Assembly (NCBI RefSeq): GCF_040412425.1
Contig: NC_089767.1
Location: 41,022,009 to 41,086,008 of the forward strand
Direction of reading: 5' to 3'
Source of the DNA: Macrobrachium rosenbergii
Lineage: Eukaryota > Arthropoda > Malacostraca > Decapoda > Palaemonidae
Length of the DNA: 64,000 nt
Part shown: piece by piece, positions 24,416-36,122 of the stretch
Layout: each line of letters opens with the position of its first letter
Position numbering within the stretch: the stretch's first letter is position 1
Program-made: the position numbers and the translations under genes
The notes under the pieces: model-generated
What the model was told of the DNA's origin: nothing
The model's database searches: none
What the model saw: only the letters and a program-made list of their open reading frames with translations

Positions 24416-25433
24416 CTCTTATGAATGGCTCACAAAAAATTACAACACCATTCCTCGGCCTCCTTATCTCTGTGAACGCTCGCTCTGAAACATCCTTTCC
24501 GATAACCCCCATAGCAGGCTGCTAAAACACCAGTGAGGGGAGGGGAGATCCCCCCCCCCCCACGATGGGGGAAGGGGAGGGAGATTCCCCAGAGGGTGGA
24601 GGAAGTTACAGAGGCCGCTAGATGGGGGCGGGGGCGGGGGAAGGGGTAGAGACACACCAACACGCACACACACATGAGGGGAGAGAAGGTACATATTCAC
24701 TGTTGGCTATGTCTTCCCCTTTCACTGGTCTCAACACTTATTTTTTTTCCAAAACATTCACAAGTTAAGAGTTAAATCATCTGTTGAGGGTTAAATCACC
24801 CAGCCACAGCGGCTCTTGTCCAAAGTTGGCAACACCACGACACGAAACACACAATGAATCCAACAGAAGGTCACGCGTACAGAGTAGTTTTAAAAAATGG
24901 CACTTTAAAGTAGAAGGGCGAGCACTGAAACAGGCACACAACACACTGCACAGGTGAGCATTGCTTCTGAAGAGAGCGAGAGTGTATATATATACTGTAC
25001 GTGTTTATGTATGTGTTTTTTCTGTCTTAATTTCACATCTCGAAAACCACTCGCAAGTTTCTTTTCTACATTTCTGCAATGGCAACACCTGGCCTCTGCG
25101 ATACGACAAGACTTCGGACTAACATCCTCTACAGAATGAATGTCTCGCATGCAATACCATTTGCAAAACTGTCTGTCAATGGTCCTCTCGTCTCGCTATG
25201 TTCTTTTTTTTTCTGAGTCACATGACATTTGGTCGGATTCCACGAAATCGCCAGGCGACCAACGTGAGTCAACGGCCGATGAGAGAGGACAAAACAGCGA
25301 AACAGCAAACATATAAAACGAAAAAAAAAAAACCACACTTCATTCCATTCCACAGATATATATTCCTCTAATAATTCATCCTCTCGTAGCACTTGTGTCA
25401 AACATCCCAGCAGTGACGCAACCTTCAGCACTG

Positions 25434-25435
<2 letters not shown>
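24416..25435. other. unassigned DNA, ~1 kb
   Basis: Several minus-strand frames of about 80 codons overlap in different frames and none has a recognisable domain. A C12 run and G runs lie near 24551-24645. Confidence 0.45.

Positions 25436-25499
<64 letters not shown>
25436..25499. repeat. (GA)n microsatellite
   Basis: About 31 GA units. The 185- and 111-codon minus frames that cross it contain the poly Ser-Leu translation and are not genes. Confidence 0.97.
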
Positions 25500-25502
<3 letters not shown>

Positions 25503-25924
25503 CCGTCGCCGAATTCCAAAAGAGAGGGGAATCCTGCCTCAGGAACGAAGAAGCGCCGTCGCCCTTCAGAAACAGAGGGGAAACAAAAAAGACACTTGGG
25601 CCTGCACCGAGGGCAGCTCTTCTGCAGGACCAGTGAGTGAGTGTGTGAGCAGGCTGAGTGGTATACCCAAACCCCTCGACAGCCAAACAGAAACTGAGTT
25701 ACCGAGGGCAACGACCGGTCTGGCCCACCAAGACACCCCTAACACACCCCTTCCCTGGCAGGGATCCCTCCCCTACACCCGACCAGGGCCTCACACAACC
25801 TGCTCAGAGGGGAACACCAAACACCCCAAACCGAGTGACTCCGTCCCCTCCCGTGCATTCCTACCCTACTTCCACCCCCTCCTCCCCAGCTCCCCACCCC
25901 ACCCCTATCACACTGGCCCCTCGT
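25500..25924. other. unassigned C-rich DNA
   Basis: Relatively C-rich (Pro-rich frames of 157 and 137 codons begin here and run into TC arrays). No domain recognised. Long frames are expected where stop codons are rare by composition. Confidence 0.45.
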
Positions 25925-25967
25925 CTCTCTCTCTCTCTCTCTCTCGAGGGGAACAACATTGTCACAG

Positions 25968-26028
<61 letters not shown>

Positions 26029-26070
26029 TCCCCTCTTCCTCCACCCCGTCCCTCGTATACGACGTCGTTA

Positions 26071-26101
<31 letters not shown>
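25925..26101. repeat. three (TC)n arrays
   Basis: TC arrays at about 25925-25945, 25971-26025 and 26072-26101, separated by 25-45 bp of C-rich sequence. Confidence 0.95.
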
Positions 26102-26104
<3 letters not shown>

Positions 26105-26231
26105 AGAATCAAAGACTTTCACTTTCGTCCGGAACACCGAAAATCCTTCCTTGAAAAGCTACTTTCATTACTAAGCAAACTAATGAATCGGTTCCTTTTC
26201 TCTCTCTTACTACCTTTACTATAAAAAAAAT

Positions 26232-26401
26232 ATACAAAGGATTGAAGGTGTTTTAAAATCTGCAAATTGCCTCCTTTTGTGCTGACTAAAATTGTGTGTG
26301 TGTGTGTAGCCTATGTATATTTACATATATATTATAAACAATTTTAGTCAGCACAAAGGGAGAAAACACGTAGATATCAAAACACCTTCAGTCCTTTGTA
26401 T
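26232..26401. repeat. 170-bp foldback inverted repeat
   Basis: Left arm 26232-26295 (ATACAAAGGATTGAAGGTGT...CTGACTAAAATTGT) and right arm 26338-26401 are complementary over about 64 bp, with a few mismatches in the middle. The loop is about 42 bp and carries a (GT)n tract. It could be a palindromic MITE relic or an imperfect hairpin precursor. Confidence 0.92.
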
Positions 26402-26520
26402 GTATGTGTATAAATATATATATAAAATTTTCTATATATGTATGTATATTTTATCATATATATAAATATATAAATATATATATATACACATACATACATA
26501 CATACATAAATACATATTAA
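26402..26520. repeat. TATA/CATA simple tract
   Basis: Irregular TA, TATG and CATA units with no unique sequence. Confidence 0.85.
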
Positions 26521-26826
26521 ACACGCATAACAAGAACGTGACTAAACCCATCCTTCCCCAATAACGGACATAAAAAACTAAATCAAACCTGGTGTACAGC
26601 AGCCGCCTCGACCTCTCACTCAATGCTTGTACTTCAGGAGAGGCGACCGACTGAACCCCAAACGAGAATATACAACCTTAGCAACAGTTGAGTTCGGCGA
26701 GGAAACGTTCGGCCGGGCTAAAAATAACCTTCCCTGAAGTTCTTACTTTTCAGTTTGCTTGAACCCGTAAAGGTGGCGTCACATCATCGGGAGTACGGTG
26801 GATAAAAAGCCGCTGATTCGATCGCA
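26521..26826. other. unassigned DNA
   Basis: Nothing recognised. Confidence 0.45.
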
Positions 26827-26896
26827 GAAGAAGAAGAAGAAGAAGAAGAAGAAGAAGAAGAAGAAGAAGAAGAAGAAGAAGAAGAAGAAGAAGAAG
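26827..26896. repeat. (AAG)n trinucleotide array
   Basis: About 23 AAG units, all purine on one strand, which can form triplex DNA. It gives poly-Lys, poly-Phe and poly-Leu frames. Confidence 0.97.
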
Positions 26897-26942
26897 GATT
26901 TTATTCTTCTTTTTGTGTGGAAGGTTATGACTACTGACAAAC

Positions 26943-26969
26943 TCACACACACATACACACACACACACA

Positions 26970-27043
<74 letters not shown>
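26943..27043. repeat. (CA)n-(TA)n compound array
   Basis: Interrupted CA tract to about 26975, then about 34 TA units. Confidence 0.96.
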
Positions 27044-27047
<4 letters not shown>

Positions 27048-27084
27048 ATTATCATCACTTTTGCACGTGATTCATTTATCACAC

Positions 27085-27160
27085 ATTACCACAGGTGAAA
27101 AATATGGCTTGGGAATAAAGTCGAAACCGGTCAGGACCTATTATTTTTCACCTGTGTAAT
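27085..27160. repeat. 76-bp foldback
   Basis: ATTACCACAGGTGAAAAATA (27085-27104) pairs with 27142-27160. The loop contains GGGAATAAAGTCGAAA, which resembles GGAATAAAAGTCGAAAG in the right arm of the foldback at 50041. Confidence 0.85.
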
Positions 27161-27175
27161 CTTATATTTATATAC

Positions 27176-27177
<2 letters not shown>

Positions 27178-27269
<92 letters not shown>

Positions 27270-27338
27270 CTATATCTAAAATACTACACACTTTATATAT
27301 ATATATATCCTACACACATACATATATATATATCTATA

Positions 27339-27411
<73 letters not shown>
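27178..27411. repeat. (TA)n, (TG)n and (TA)n arrays
   Basis: TA 27178-27251 with a CATA break, TG 27251-27269, a mixed TATA/CATA stretch, then TA 27342-27411. Confidence 0.95.
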
Positions 27412-27415
<4 letters not shown>

Positions 27416-27469
27416 AAACAGGACCTCATTGAAGCTGGATGTTATCTAGCGGAGATATTTATTCCAGAA

Positions 27470-27531
27470 AAGTTACAAAGCTTTCCAGGACTAACGGTCC
27501 TCATCGTCAAGCCCTGGAAAGCTTGTAACTT
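27470..27531. repeat. 62-bp foldback
   Basis: AAGTTACAAAGCTTTCCAGG (27470-27489) pairs with CCTGGAAAGCTTGTAACTT (27513-27531), with one bulged A. The loop is about 23 nt. Confidence 0.92.
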
Positions 27532-27905
27532 AATTGCATTAATGCACAGGATAATTGTGTGTAAGTGATAAAAGTGTAAACAAGTATATTGATTCAGATA
27601 AAAACATATCTGATGAGATCATGAGCTACTTCATTCTCGAGGACTCAAATGACACAGAGAAAAGGGAAACAATAAGAAAAAAGAATTTTATTAAATAATA
27701 AATAAATACCGATGGGGCATGATGCAAGAGACAAAGTTAGCATCGTCGCTGTAACGACAAATACCCGAATACCGCGGGCCCATCCTCACTATACACAATA
27801 AGGAGGACATCACGCTCACAACTGGCAGGGAGGATTTAATATGTACAGACACACCTTTATTTAGGATCTCGTCACTTCACATGCTTTCTTGCTTATTATA
27901 CAAGA
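27532..27905. other. unassigned DNA
   Basis: Nothing recognised. Confidence 0.45.
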
Positions 27906-28114
27906 CTCTCTCTCTCTCTCTCTCTCTCTCTCTGCGGGCCAGCGACCTCTTCTTCTCTGTCATTTGGACAAACACGCTCATCCCAAACGGGTTGACATAA
28001 AACCCCCGTATTCCATCAATTCTCTCTTTCTCGTGTAAACAAACAGGGCTATTATCACTCGGCTTCTGTTTAAACCACATACTTTCCTTAACTCTCTCTC
28101 TCTCTCTCTCTCTC
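27906..28114. repeat. two short (TC)n arrays
   Basis: TC about 27906-27933 and 28091-28114, with about 155 bp of unassigned sequence between them. Confidence 0.93.
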
Positions 28115-28360
28115 CGAAATAGTTATTCTCTTTATCTCTTTATCTCTCTGCCCAGGGCCAAACCTTCAATCATGATATACAGGGCAGTCATTTGGCAACT
28201 TACCTAACGACAAACAAAGGAAATGGGAAACGAAAAAAGTTTCTTAGGCCTACGCTGCTGGGAAATGTCAGGCTGGAGGTTAAAGAGGAGAAATAACTTA
28301 ATGTTCTCAATACTCAAAGTGCATGGATTGAAATCAATCACAGCCTGCAACGCGTTTTTT

Positions 28361-28670
28361 TAGTTTTCTGTAAAGGAAAAGTATTGAGAAGTCTATTTGT
28401 CGGTGCGTCCGCCCTCAGATCTTAAAAACTACCAAGGCTAAAGGGCTGCAAATTGGTATGTTGATCATTCACCCTCCAATCATCAAACATACCAAATTAC
28501 AACCTCCCTAGCCTCAGTAGTTTTTATTTTACTCAAGGTTAAATTTAGCCATGATCGTGAATCCTGCAACGATTTAGGACAAGCCACCACCGGGCCGTGG
28601 CTGAAGGTTTCATGGGCCGCGGCTCATACAGCATTATACACTGTTCAGAACAAAGAAACTTCGGCGCATT
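28361..28670 (-). mobile_element. HE structured dispersed element, copy 4
   Basis: Starts with the palindromic TAGTTTTCTGTAAAGGAAAA. The long stem-loop at about 28423-28526 is followed by GGGCCGTGGCTGAAGGTTTC and GGGCCGCGGCTCATACAGCA, then the AAAGAAACTTCGGCGCATT end. It lacks about 50 bp next to the end (the CCACCGAAA hairpin and GCTGTACAG). Confidence 0.88.
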
Positions 28671-28686
28671 CTTTTACATGTCTTAT

Positions 28687-28690
<4 letters not shown>

Positions 28691-28769
<79 letters not shown>
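28691..28769. repeat. (CT)n microsatellite
   Basis: About 39 CT units, 20 bp past the end of HE copy 4. Confidence 0.97.
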
Positions 28770-28772
<3 letters not shown>

Positions 28773-29068
28773 ATTGTAATTCCTCTCCTGGTATTTTTGA
28801 TAAATGAAAGTATTCACAGATGCCCTAATTTTCGTCTGTGAAGTCATACAGCTGAAATATCTACTTCTACTTATTATTAAACTCGTGAAGTATTGGAGAA
28901 TTCTCGTTTTTGGCTGAAAATATTTATTAATCTACAACAATATCATTATCTATAACCAAAACTTTATTAAAAGTAAAGGCTGCATCTTAAGCAGATTCTC
29001 TATAAATCTTTGTTGGTTTACCTTTGGGTAAAACTTTACTTTCACCTGGGACACTTCCTTACCAGTAC
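28770..29068. other. unassigned DNA
   Basis: Nothing recognised. Confidence 0.4.
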
Positions 29069-29416
29069 GATCAGGCCTTGTTGGAATGAAAAGGAATATT
29101 GAATTCAGGCCAAAGGCCACGCGCTGGGACCTACTGAGGTCATTCAGCGCTGAAACGGAAACTGGGAGTAGAAAGGTTTGAAAGGTGTAACAGGAGTCAA
29201 ACCTCAAAGCAGCTGCACTATGAAACAAATGTTGAAAGAGGTTGGATAGCAAGATGGAAGAAAGAGAATATGAATGGAGGTACAGTCAAAGGAATGAAAG
29301 GGGTTGCAGCTAGGGACCGAAGGCACGCTGCTGCAATGAAGCTTAAGTAATGCCTACAGTGCTCCGCGTAAGATGCACTGATGGTACTATCCCCCAACGG
29401 GGATCAGGCCTTGTTG
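29069..29416 (-). mobile_element. SINE copy 2 with 15-bp target-site duplication
   Basis: GATCAGGCCTTGTTG occurs at 29069-29083 and 29402-29416 and brackets a near full-length SINE (29084-29401). The element carries the family blocks GAATTCAGGCCAAAGGCCA, CTACTGAGGTCATTCAGCGC, GGGGTTGCAGCTAGGGACCG and GTGCTCCGCG...ATGCAC. The perfect duplication shows insertion through staggered cleavage, as expected for LINE-driven retrotransposition. The pol III head is at the right end, so the SINE reads on the minus strand. Confidence 0.93.
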
Positions 29417-30623
29417 CTGAGGTGCGCCAGTCTCCATTCCTCTCAAAAACTATAAAAGAACGAGCAATGGCTTATCGTACAATTTTCTGAATAACCCGAG
29501 CGGTTATAATTTGCAAATGTCATTCATAGATTGGTATTTATGCTTTAAAAAACAGTTCCTTAAGTCCATTGTGACCTGGAAAGAGAGGAATACGATTTTT
29601 CTTCACAGGGAGAGAGAATTTCTCACATGTTGCTTATACCAAAACCAACCGAATCCCTTGATGAGATTGCTCGAAATATGACCACGTCTGTAAAATTCAG
29701 TTTATAGAGTAAATCGGGTATTAATATGCATACCTACTACAGAGTATTAATTAACTTAGCATGTATTTTTGACGTCCAAACGCGGCCATGCGAGCTGCAA
29801 CCGATATATTGACTCCAAACTGAATATAAGTTAGTTTCTTTGCTATTAAGAAAAGAGAACCTTTACCTCCTTAAATTCAACGCAAATTGACTTAGATGAC
29901 CCGTAGCATCTTGTCAATAGAAAGGACCATAAAAAAACGAAAATGGTATCTAAAATTTCGCAGTTTTTAAAATACATCAAAACTAATTCAACTTTCTTAA
30001 ATAATTACTGTTGGTTGAAGCGACCAATACTGAAAAGGCAGGTACGAATCGGTAATAAAATATACAAGCTCCCAAACCTGTTGTTAGTCTTTGCTGCAAA
30101 ACCGCTAGAGAATACTGGCTATTCTTGAACAAAGATGAATATAATTTCATAACGTGGGTCCTGGGCATTATGTAATACATTTTTTCACTGCCTTTGACTA
30201 TGAGTTATTTGCTTGTGAAATAGCAAAACACAAACGCACACACACACACATGCACACACAAAATACCATTGCACATTTCATTCCAAATGTGTAATTGATT
30301 TTCACTACTCTTCTTGGAAGCGGAAATACTACGAAATATATGTTCGCTGGCTTCCACATACGAGTGTATTAATAACCGAATGAAAATTAAAAAAAAAAGT
30401 AAGCACACATAAAGCAAACGAATCAAAATGATTTAAAAGGAATCGTTAGTGTAACGAGAACTCAATTCGTTCAGACGGCGTCCAGTCCCACTGATTACTT
30501 CACGTCACAAAACGGTAAAAGGACCACTTTGGAAAAATCTCATCGCAACTAGTGGGATCTGGCAAGTTAATTATTCCACGCCCAATAGCATATAGGATGT
30601 TCATCAGTTAGTTTTTTTTTTTT
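29417..30623. other. unassigned DNA, ~1.2 kb
   Basis: A/T-rich and unique-looking, with a short CA tract at about 30236-30258. No gene recognised. Confidence 0.45.
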
Positions 30624-30982
30624 TAGTTTTCTGTAAAAGAAAACTATTGTGCCGGTTTTGTCTGTCCGTCCGCACTTTATTCTGTCCGCACTTTTTCTGT
30701 CTGCCCCCCTCAGATCTTAAAAACTACATTAATCATCCACCCTCCAATCATCAAACATACCAAATAGCAGCCTTCCAGCCTCATTAGTTTAAACTTTATT
30801 TAAGGTTAAAGTTAGCCATAATCGCGTCTGGCAACGATATTGGATAGGTCACCACCGGGCCGTGGTTAAAGTTTCATGGGCTCATACAGCATTATACCGA
30901 GATCACCGAGAGATAGATTTATTTTCGATGACCTTGATTATAGGCTGTACAGAAAACTCGATAGCGCCGAAAAAACTTTAAG
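30624..30982 (-). mobile_element. HE structured dispersed element, copy 5, one stem arm deleted
   Basis: Starts with the clear palindrome AGTTTTCTGTAAAAGAAAAC. The CTGTCCGCAC block is locally duplicated. AAAACTAC is followed directly by ATTAATCATCCACCCTCC, so about 35 nt of the left arm of the long stem is missing while the right arm remains (to about 30790). It ends at AGCGCCGAAAAAACTT. Confidence 0.87.
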
Positions 30983-31004
30983 TTTTTTTATTAAATTTTT
31001 TTTT

Positions 31005-31053
31005 TGAAGGGTTGCAGCTAGGGACCGAAGGGACATGATAGCCATTACTGCAA
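31005..31053 (-). mobile_element. short SINE fragment
   Basis: GGGTTGCAGCTAGGGACCGA and AGGGACATG...TGCAAAGA match the SINE body only. It lies 22 bp from the end of HE copy 5. Confidence 0.65.
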
Positions 31054-31274
31054 AGATTTACTGACACGTCTCCTTAAATGACAATTTATGTTAATATATG
31101 AGAAGCTTCAACGAACTCGTTCCCCACCCATTGGCTAACATCGTCAAGCCTTCAGATAACTGTGATTAAACTTCAGCCCGGGTTTTTAAAATTTTTTTTT
31201 TATCTCTCAATCACTACTGCAACACTTCGCCGTTTTGTCATGGACTTCGTTATCTTAATAATTCTAAATATGCG

Positions 31275-32010
31275 TGGTATTCTTTTCACCTCTTCGATAA
31301 CCGTGATGTGGCAATATTTGAATCCCTAATTTTAAACTATCTCTTCGGTACCCATGATGTGGCAATATTTGAATCCATAATGTTAAACTATCTCTTCGAT
31401 AACCATGATGTGGCAATATTTGAATCCCTGATTTTAAACTATCTCTTCGATGTCCATGATGTGGCAATATTTGAATCCCTGATTTTAAACTATCTTTTCG
31501 ATGCAACCATGATGTGGCAATATTTGAATCCATAATTTTAAACTATCTCTTCGATGACCATGATGTGGCAATATCTGAATCCCCTAATGTTAAATTATCT
31601 CTTCCATTCCCATGATGTGGCAATATTTGAATTCCTAATTTTAAATTATCTCTTCGATAACCATGATGTGGCAATATTTGAATCCCCTGATTTTAAACAA
31701 ATCTCTTCGATACCCATGATGTGGAAATATTTCAATCCCCTAACGTTAAACTATCTCTTCGATAACCATGATGTGGCAATATTTGAATCCTTAATATTAA
31801 ACTATCCCTTCGATAACATGATGCGGCAATATTTGAATCCCTAACGTTAAACTATCTCTTCGATTCCCATGATGTGGCAATATTTGAATCCTCTAATATT
31901 AAACTATCCCTTCGATACCCATGATGTGGCAATATCTGAATCCCTAATATTAAACTATCTCTTCGATAACGTTGATGTGGCAATATTTGAATCCCTAATT
32001 TTAAATCATC
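31275..32010. repeat. 51-bp satellite, ~14 units
   Basis: The unit is approximately GATGTGGCAATATTTGAATC, CCTAATTTTAAACTATCTCT, TCGATAACCAT. The ATGTGGCAATA motif recurs about every 51-52 bp. Because 51 is a multiple of three, open frames run along both strands as 17-residue repeats, but 1-2 nt indels break them (for example near 31505 and 31815). I regard it as non-coding. Confidence 0.95.
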
Positions 32011-32059
32011 TTTACAACCCTCAACACTCTTCGGCTATCTGACATTTGTTTTCTATTAT

Positions 32060-32840
32060 TATAGATTGCACTGTCCTCTGAAAAAACATTTTTCAAATCA
32101 TTTCTATAATTTTGACTTCATTCTGATTACCTACAACTTATCTTCATTCCAATAATTTTGGCATCATTTAGGTTATGTTCATATGACGATTTTAATAATA
32201 TTCAGAGGATTTACCATCATCGAAATGCAACCATTAAGTTATTTCAATTTCCTTGCTATCATTTAACACAATTCTAATTAACTATTAGTATCAGTTATTT
32301 TAATTTCCTTCGTATCATTTAACACAATTTCAATTGCCTATTACTATCAGTTATTCCAATTTCCTCGGTACCATTTAACACAATTCTAATTACCTGTTAG
32401 CATCACTTATTTCAATTCCCTAACTATCATCTAACACAATTCTGATTACCTATTAGCATCATTTAACACAATTTTAATCACCTATTAGCATCAGTCATTC
32501 CAATTTCCTCGGCATCATCTATCACAATTTTAATTACTTATTAGCATCATCTAACACAATTTTAATTAACTATTAGCATCATTTAACACAACTTTAATCA
32601 CCTATTAGCATCAGTCATTCCAGTTTACTCGGAATCATCTATCACAATTTTAATTACCCATTAGCATCACTTAACACAATTCTAATTACCTATTGACACC
32701 AGCCATTTAAATTTCCCCGCTATCATTTAACACCATTTTCATTACCTATTAATTTCATTTCACACAATTTTAATCACCTATTAGCATCAGTCATTCCAAT
32801 TTCCTCGCTACCATTTAACACCATCCTGATTACCCGAATC
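32060..32840. repeat. composite satellite of two sub-units
   Basis: Built from A (CATTTAACACAATTTTAATT plus ACCTATTAGCAT, about 31 bp) and B (CAGTCATTCCAATTTCCTCG, about 24 bp). They are arranged AB or AAB in varying order, so the higher-order period is irregular. Confidence 0.88.
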
Positions 32841-33041
32841 AAATCCACCGCTCCTTGGTACCAACGTTACATTTTCTGCGGAATCAGCCTTTAAGACAAA
32901 TGTCGTAACGCCGAATAATAACAATAGCCTGGTCATAATAAAACAACGGACCAAACGGCCCAATTAACCGAGAACATCCCACTAACCGGAGAAGTGTGCA
33001 GTACAATATATATCGCCAAGTCTATATTTAGCTCATTTCAG

Positions 33042-33044
<3 letters not shown>

Positions 33045-33081
<37 letters not shown>
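33045..33081. repeat. (GA)n microsatellite
   Basis: About 18 GA units. Confidence 0.95.
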
Positions 33082-33083
<2 letters not shown>

Positions 33084-33289
33084 GTTATGTATAAACCAGT
33101 CGCATCTCCCATCAGTACTGAAAGTTATGTCAGCAAAGTCGAGACGGACCCTGTTCGACTTTGAATGACTGCCTGCTTCGGCCAAAAAAGTCTTGCGGGC
33201 GCGCCTCTTGTTCGAAATGTAAATATGCATAACATTTGGTCGAAGGTATAACTGTGGGATGATAATCGAAATCGTCAGGTGTATATAAA

Positions 33290-33293
33290 AAAA

Positions 33294-33325
<32 letters not shown>

Positions 33326-33499
33326 TGTGTATATATATGTATATGTATATATATCGAATGATTTGGAATAACGTAGAAGTGAAATGTGTGTTTATCTCTT
33401 TCAATTTTATGTAATGTATGTATGTATGTATATATATATTAATATATACATATATACTATAATATATATATATATATATATTACATTACATATGTAAAT

Positions 33500-33593
<94 letters not shown>

Positions 33594-33630
33594 CATATAT
33601 ATATATATATATAGTATATATATACATATA
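33290..33630. repeat. TA-rich arrays
   Basis: TATA tracts at about 33294-33355, 33418-33480 and 33505-33625, with CATA, GTAT and TTACATTACA interruptions. Confidence 0.9.
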
Positions 33631-33954
33631 TCATAGCATGGGCCCCAGGCGTGATAGGTAACACGCCCATAATATCCCAAGCAATAGGTCCCAAGGTTAA
33701 AAAGGGCACTGGGTTTGCAGTCACAAAGGGAGACGTTCCTGGCACCACCTCTCTAACGGGGAAGGCGTATGGTGAAAAAAAATATAAGACGAAAAAGAAA
33801 TGTAAAAAAAAAAAAAAAAAATAGAGTAGCAATTCACTGTACAAATATATAGCTTAATTCTGAGTCTTGAAATACCCAGTCATTCTAACTGTGGGCGTAT
33901 ATTTCATTCAAAATTTGTAATCAAATAATTATTGTTAATGACATAGCATTTTTA
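33631..33954. other. unassigned DNA
   Basis: Includes a poly-A run at about 33806. Nothing recognised. Confidence 0.45.
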
Positions 33955-34325
33955 TGTCGTTTAAATTCACTATCCAGTCACTATTTGTCGTATGAATTCA
34001 CCATGCAGTCACTATTTACTTAAATTCAATATCCAGTGATTAATTGTCGTTTAAATTCACTATTCAGTCACCATTTGTCCTTTAAATTCACTAATCAGTC
34101 ACTATTTGTCGTTTAGATTCACTATGCAGTCACTAATTATTTAAATTCACTATGAAGTCACCATTTATCGTTTAGATTCACTATGCAGTCACTATTTGTC
34201 GTTTAAATTCGCTATGCATTCAATGTTGGTCGTTTCAATTCACTATGCAGTCACTATTTGTCGTTTGAATCCACTACGCAGTCACTATTTGTCGTTTAAA
34301 TCCACTATGCAGTCACTATGACTAA
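33955..34325. repeat. 31-bp satellite, ~12 units
   Basis: The unit is CACTATGCAGTCACTATTTG, TCGTTTAAATT. About 12 units are visible. Most differ by one or two bases and some lack a few bases. Confidence 0.94.
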
Positions 34326-34348
34326 TATCAGCCCCGACCAATCCACTG

Positions 34349-34381
34349 TCATCTTCATGGAATCACCGCTCATGAAGATGA
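34349..34381. repeat. short inverted repeat
   Basis: TCATCTTCATG and CATGAAGATGA are perfectly complementary around an 11-nt loop, just past the 31-bp satellite. Confidence 0.85.
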
Positions 34382-35744
34382 GATCACTCTTATATTCACT
34401 ATCATCACCATTTGTGCTCCATCACTTCTGAAACTAATGTTAAAATTGTCACAGTACACGATTATCAGTCAGGACCAGAATCATCCCAGTTATCACTATC
34501 AGCATCGACTCCAATGCATTCATTCATCTGCATAATCCCACACAAATTGGTTACTCTATTTAAAAACTTCAGATGCGAATACTATTGTCCTGTTCCCGAA
34601 CACAGTGGCACTTATTCCAAACTCAAGTCATAATCATCACTATTACTTTCGCAGCACTTTCACCATCATTTGAATTTCATAACTCCAGTCACGTTCATCA
34701 TCATGATCACTAGTATAACGTCTGATATATTATTACTCCAAAAACTCCACCCATGTTGATTACCTCTGTGAATGCTCTAACACAGTACACAGCAACTATG
34801 TCCAGTTATCTGAGCACGATCTGAATGCGCGTGTATGTGTATGAGTGTTGTGTATGTGTGTGTGTATGTGTGTTCGTGCATGTTTGAACCCAAAGAAACA
34901 CGGGAGGGGGAGGGAGGAGGGGGAGGAGGGGGAGTTCCACAAATAAATGAGTGTTGGGTACATAGTAGAGGGAGAAATCAATTCACGCCCCAACCATTAC
35001 TACTATACCAACAACGTCAACAGTCTCCAAGCGAACCCAAACCTTCCTCGACCCAACACCTTTAAATTTCGGACCCAGATGCCCCCCCGTGAAAACACGC
35101 CGCCGCCCCCAACGTCACATTTTCGTCGGGGGCGGAGCAGCACCCTGGGTACCGCAAACTTGCCACGTATTTCTGGGAAGACTTTTTCGTGGGCGTGGGT
35201 GGGCCGGGCGGACATCTTTGTTGCCGGCGCTTGAAAGTGGACAATCGTGACATAATGAATGCAAATGACAAATCATTGATTGATCGGTCTCCTCTTCTCG
35301 CACAGACCGACTCGACCCCTCGGGGCGATTTGGCATCATCCGCCAAAAACGCCGCAGAAACAAGCGAGTAAAGTTTGCTTTATTTTATTTTATCTAACTT
35401 TTTTCTATTTTTTTACTTTTTTTTTTATTTTTTTGGGGAGGGTCTTCCCGTTTTTGGTCGTCACTCCTGTAGAGGGAAGAGTCCGTGTTATTTCCGACCT
35501 GGCTCCCATCAATACTGCATAGTGAAGGCCCCGGGAGAGGGGGTGGGGAGGCATCTCTTAAATGCGTAGGGGAACGCCAGTTTTGGCGTCGTCATAAAAT
35601 TAAGCTCTGAAATACAAAGCACATAACTGCAAAAGGGTGCAATGACAAAACGACCCCAGAAGAAGGGAGAGGAAAAAGGGGAAAAGGAAAGGAAAGCATA
35701 TGGCCATAGGAAGAAGAAGGACAGATAACTGGAGACCTTGAATG
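34382..35744. other. unassigned DNA with a GC-richer block
   Basis: TG tract at about 34830-34875. G-rich tract at about 34902-34935. GC-richer block at 35080-35350 with several overlapping frames of 60-95 codons on both strands, none with a recognisable domain. T runs at 35360-35440. The block is the least A/T-rich unassigned stretch in this part and could hold a non-coding exon, but I see no evidence for one. Confidence 0.4.
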
Positions 35745-35888
35745 CACACACACACACACACAAACGACCGTGATCGACTCCACGACGACCACAAGGTCAT
35801 GCTTACTTAGGTACGCCGGCGGGAACCAGCGTCGTCTCCCAAATGAGCATTCTGTAACACCTGTGTATAACAGCACGCCAGCAGAGAT

Positions 35889-35936
<48 letters not shown>
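35745..35936. repeat. two (CA)n arrays
   Basis: A short CA tract at 35743-35761 and a pure array of about 24 units at 35889-35936, with about 125 bp of unassigned sequence between. Confidence 0.94.
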
Positions 35937-35939
<3 letters not shown>

Positions 35940-36020
35940 TCGCTGAAATCACCTGTCTGTCACCAAGGGACCTCAGAGCAAACCCCCATCGATAATCCTC
36001 TGAAAAAGGGAGAGCAGAGG

Positions 36021-36063
36021 AGGAGGAGGAGGAGGAGGAGGAGGAGGAGGTGAGGGAGGGGTC

Positions 36064-36122
<59 letters not shown>

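Noticed and set aside
25129..25711. Overlapping 185- and 111-codon minus frames
   Set aside because: Both owe their length to the (GA)n array at 25436-25499 and to C/G-rich flanks. No domain is visible.
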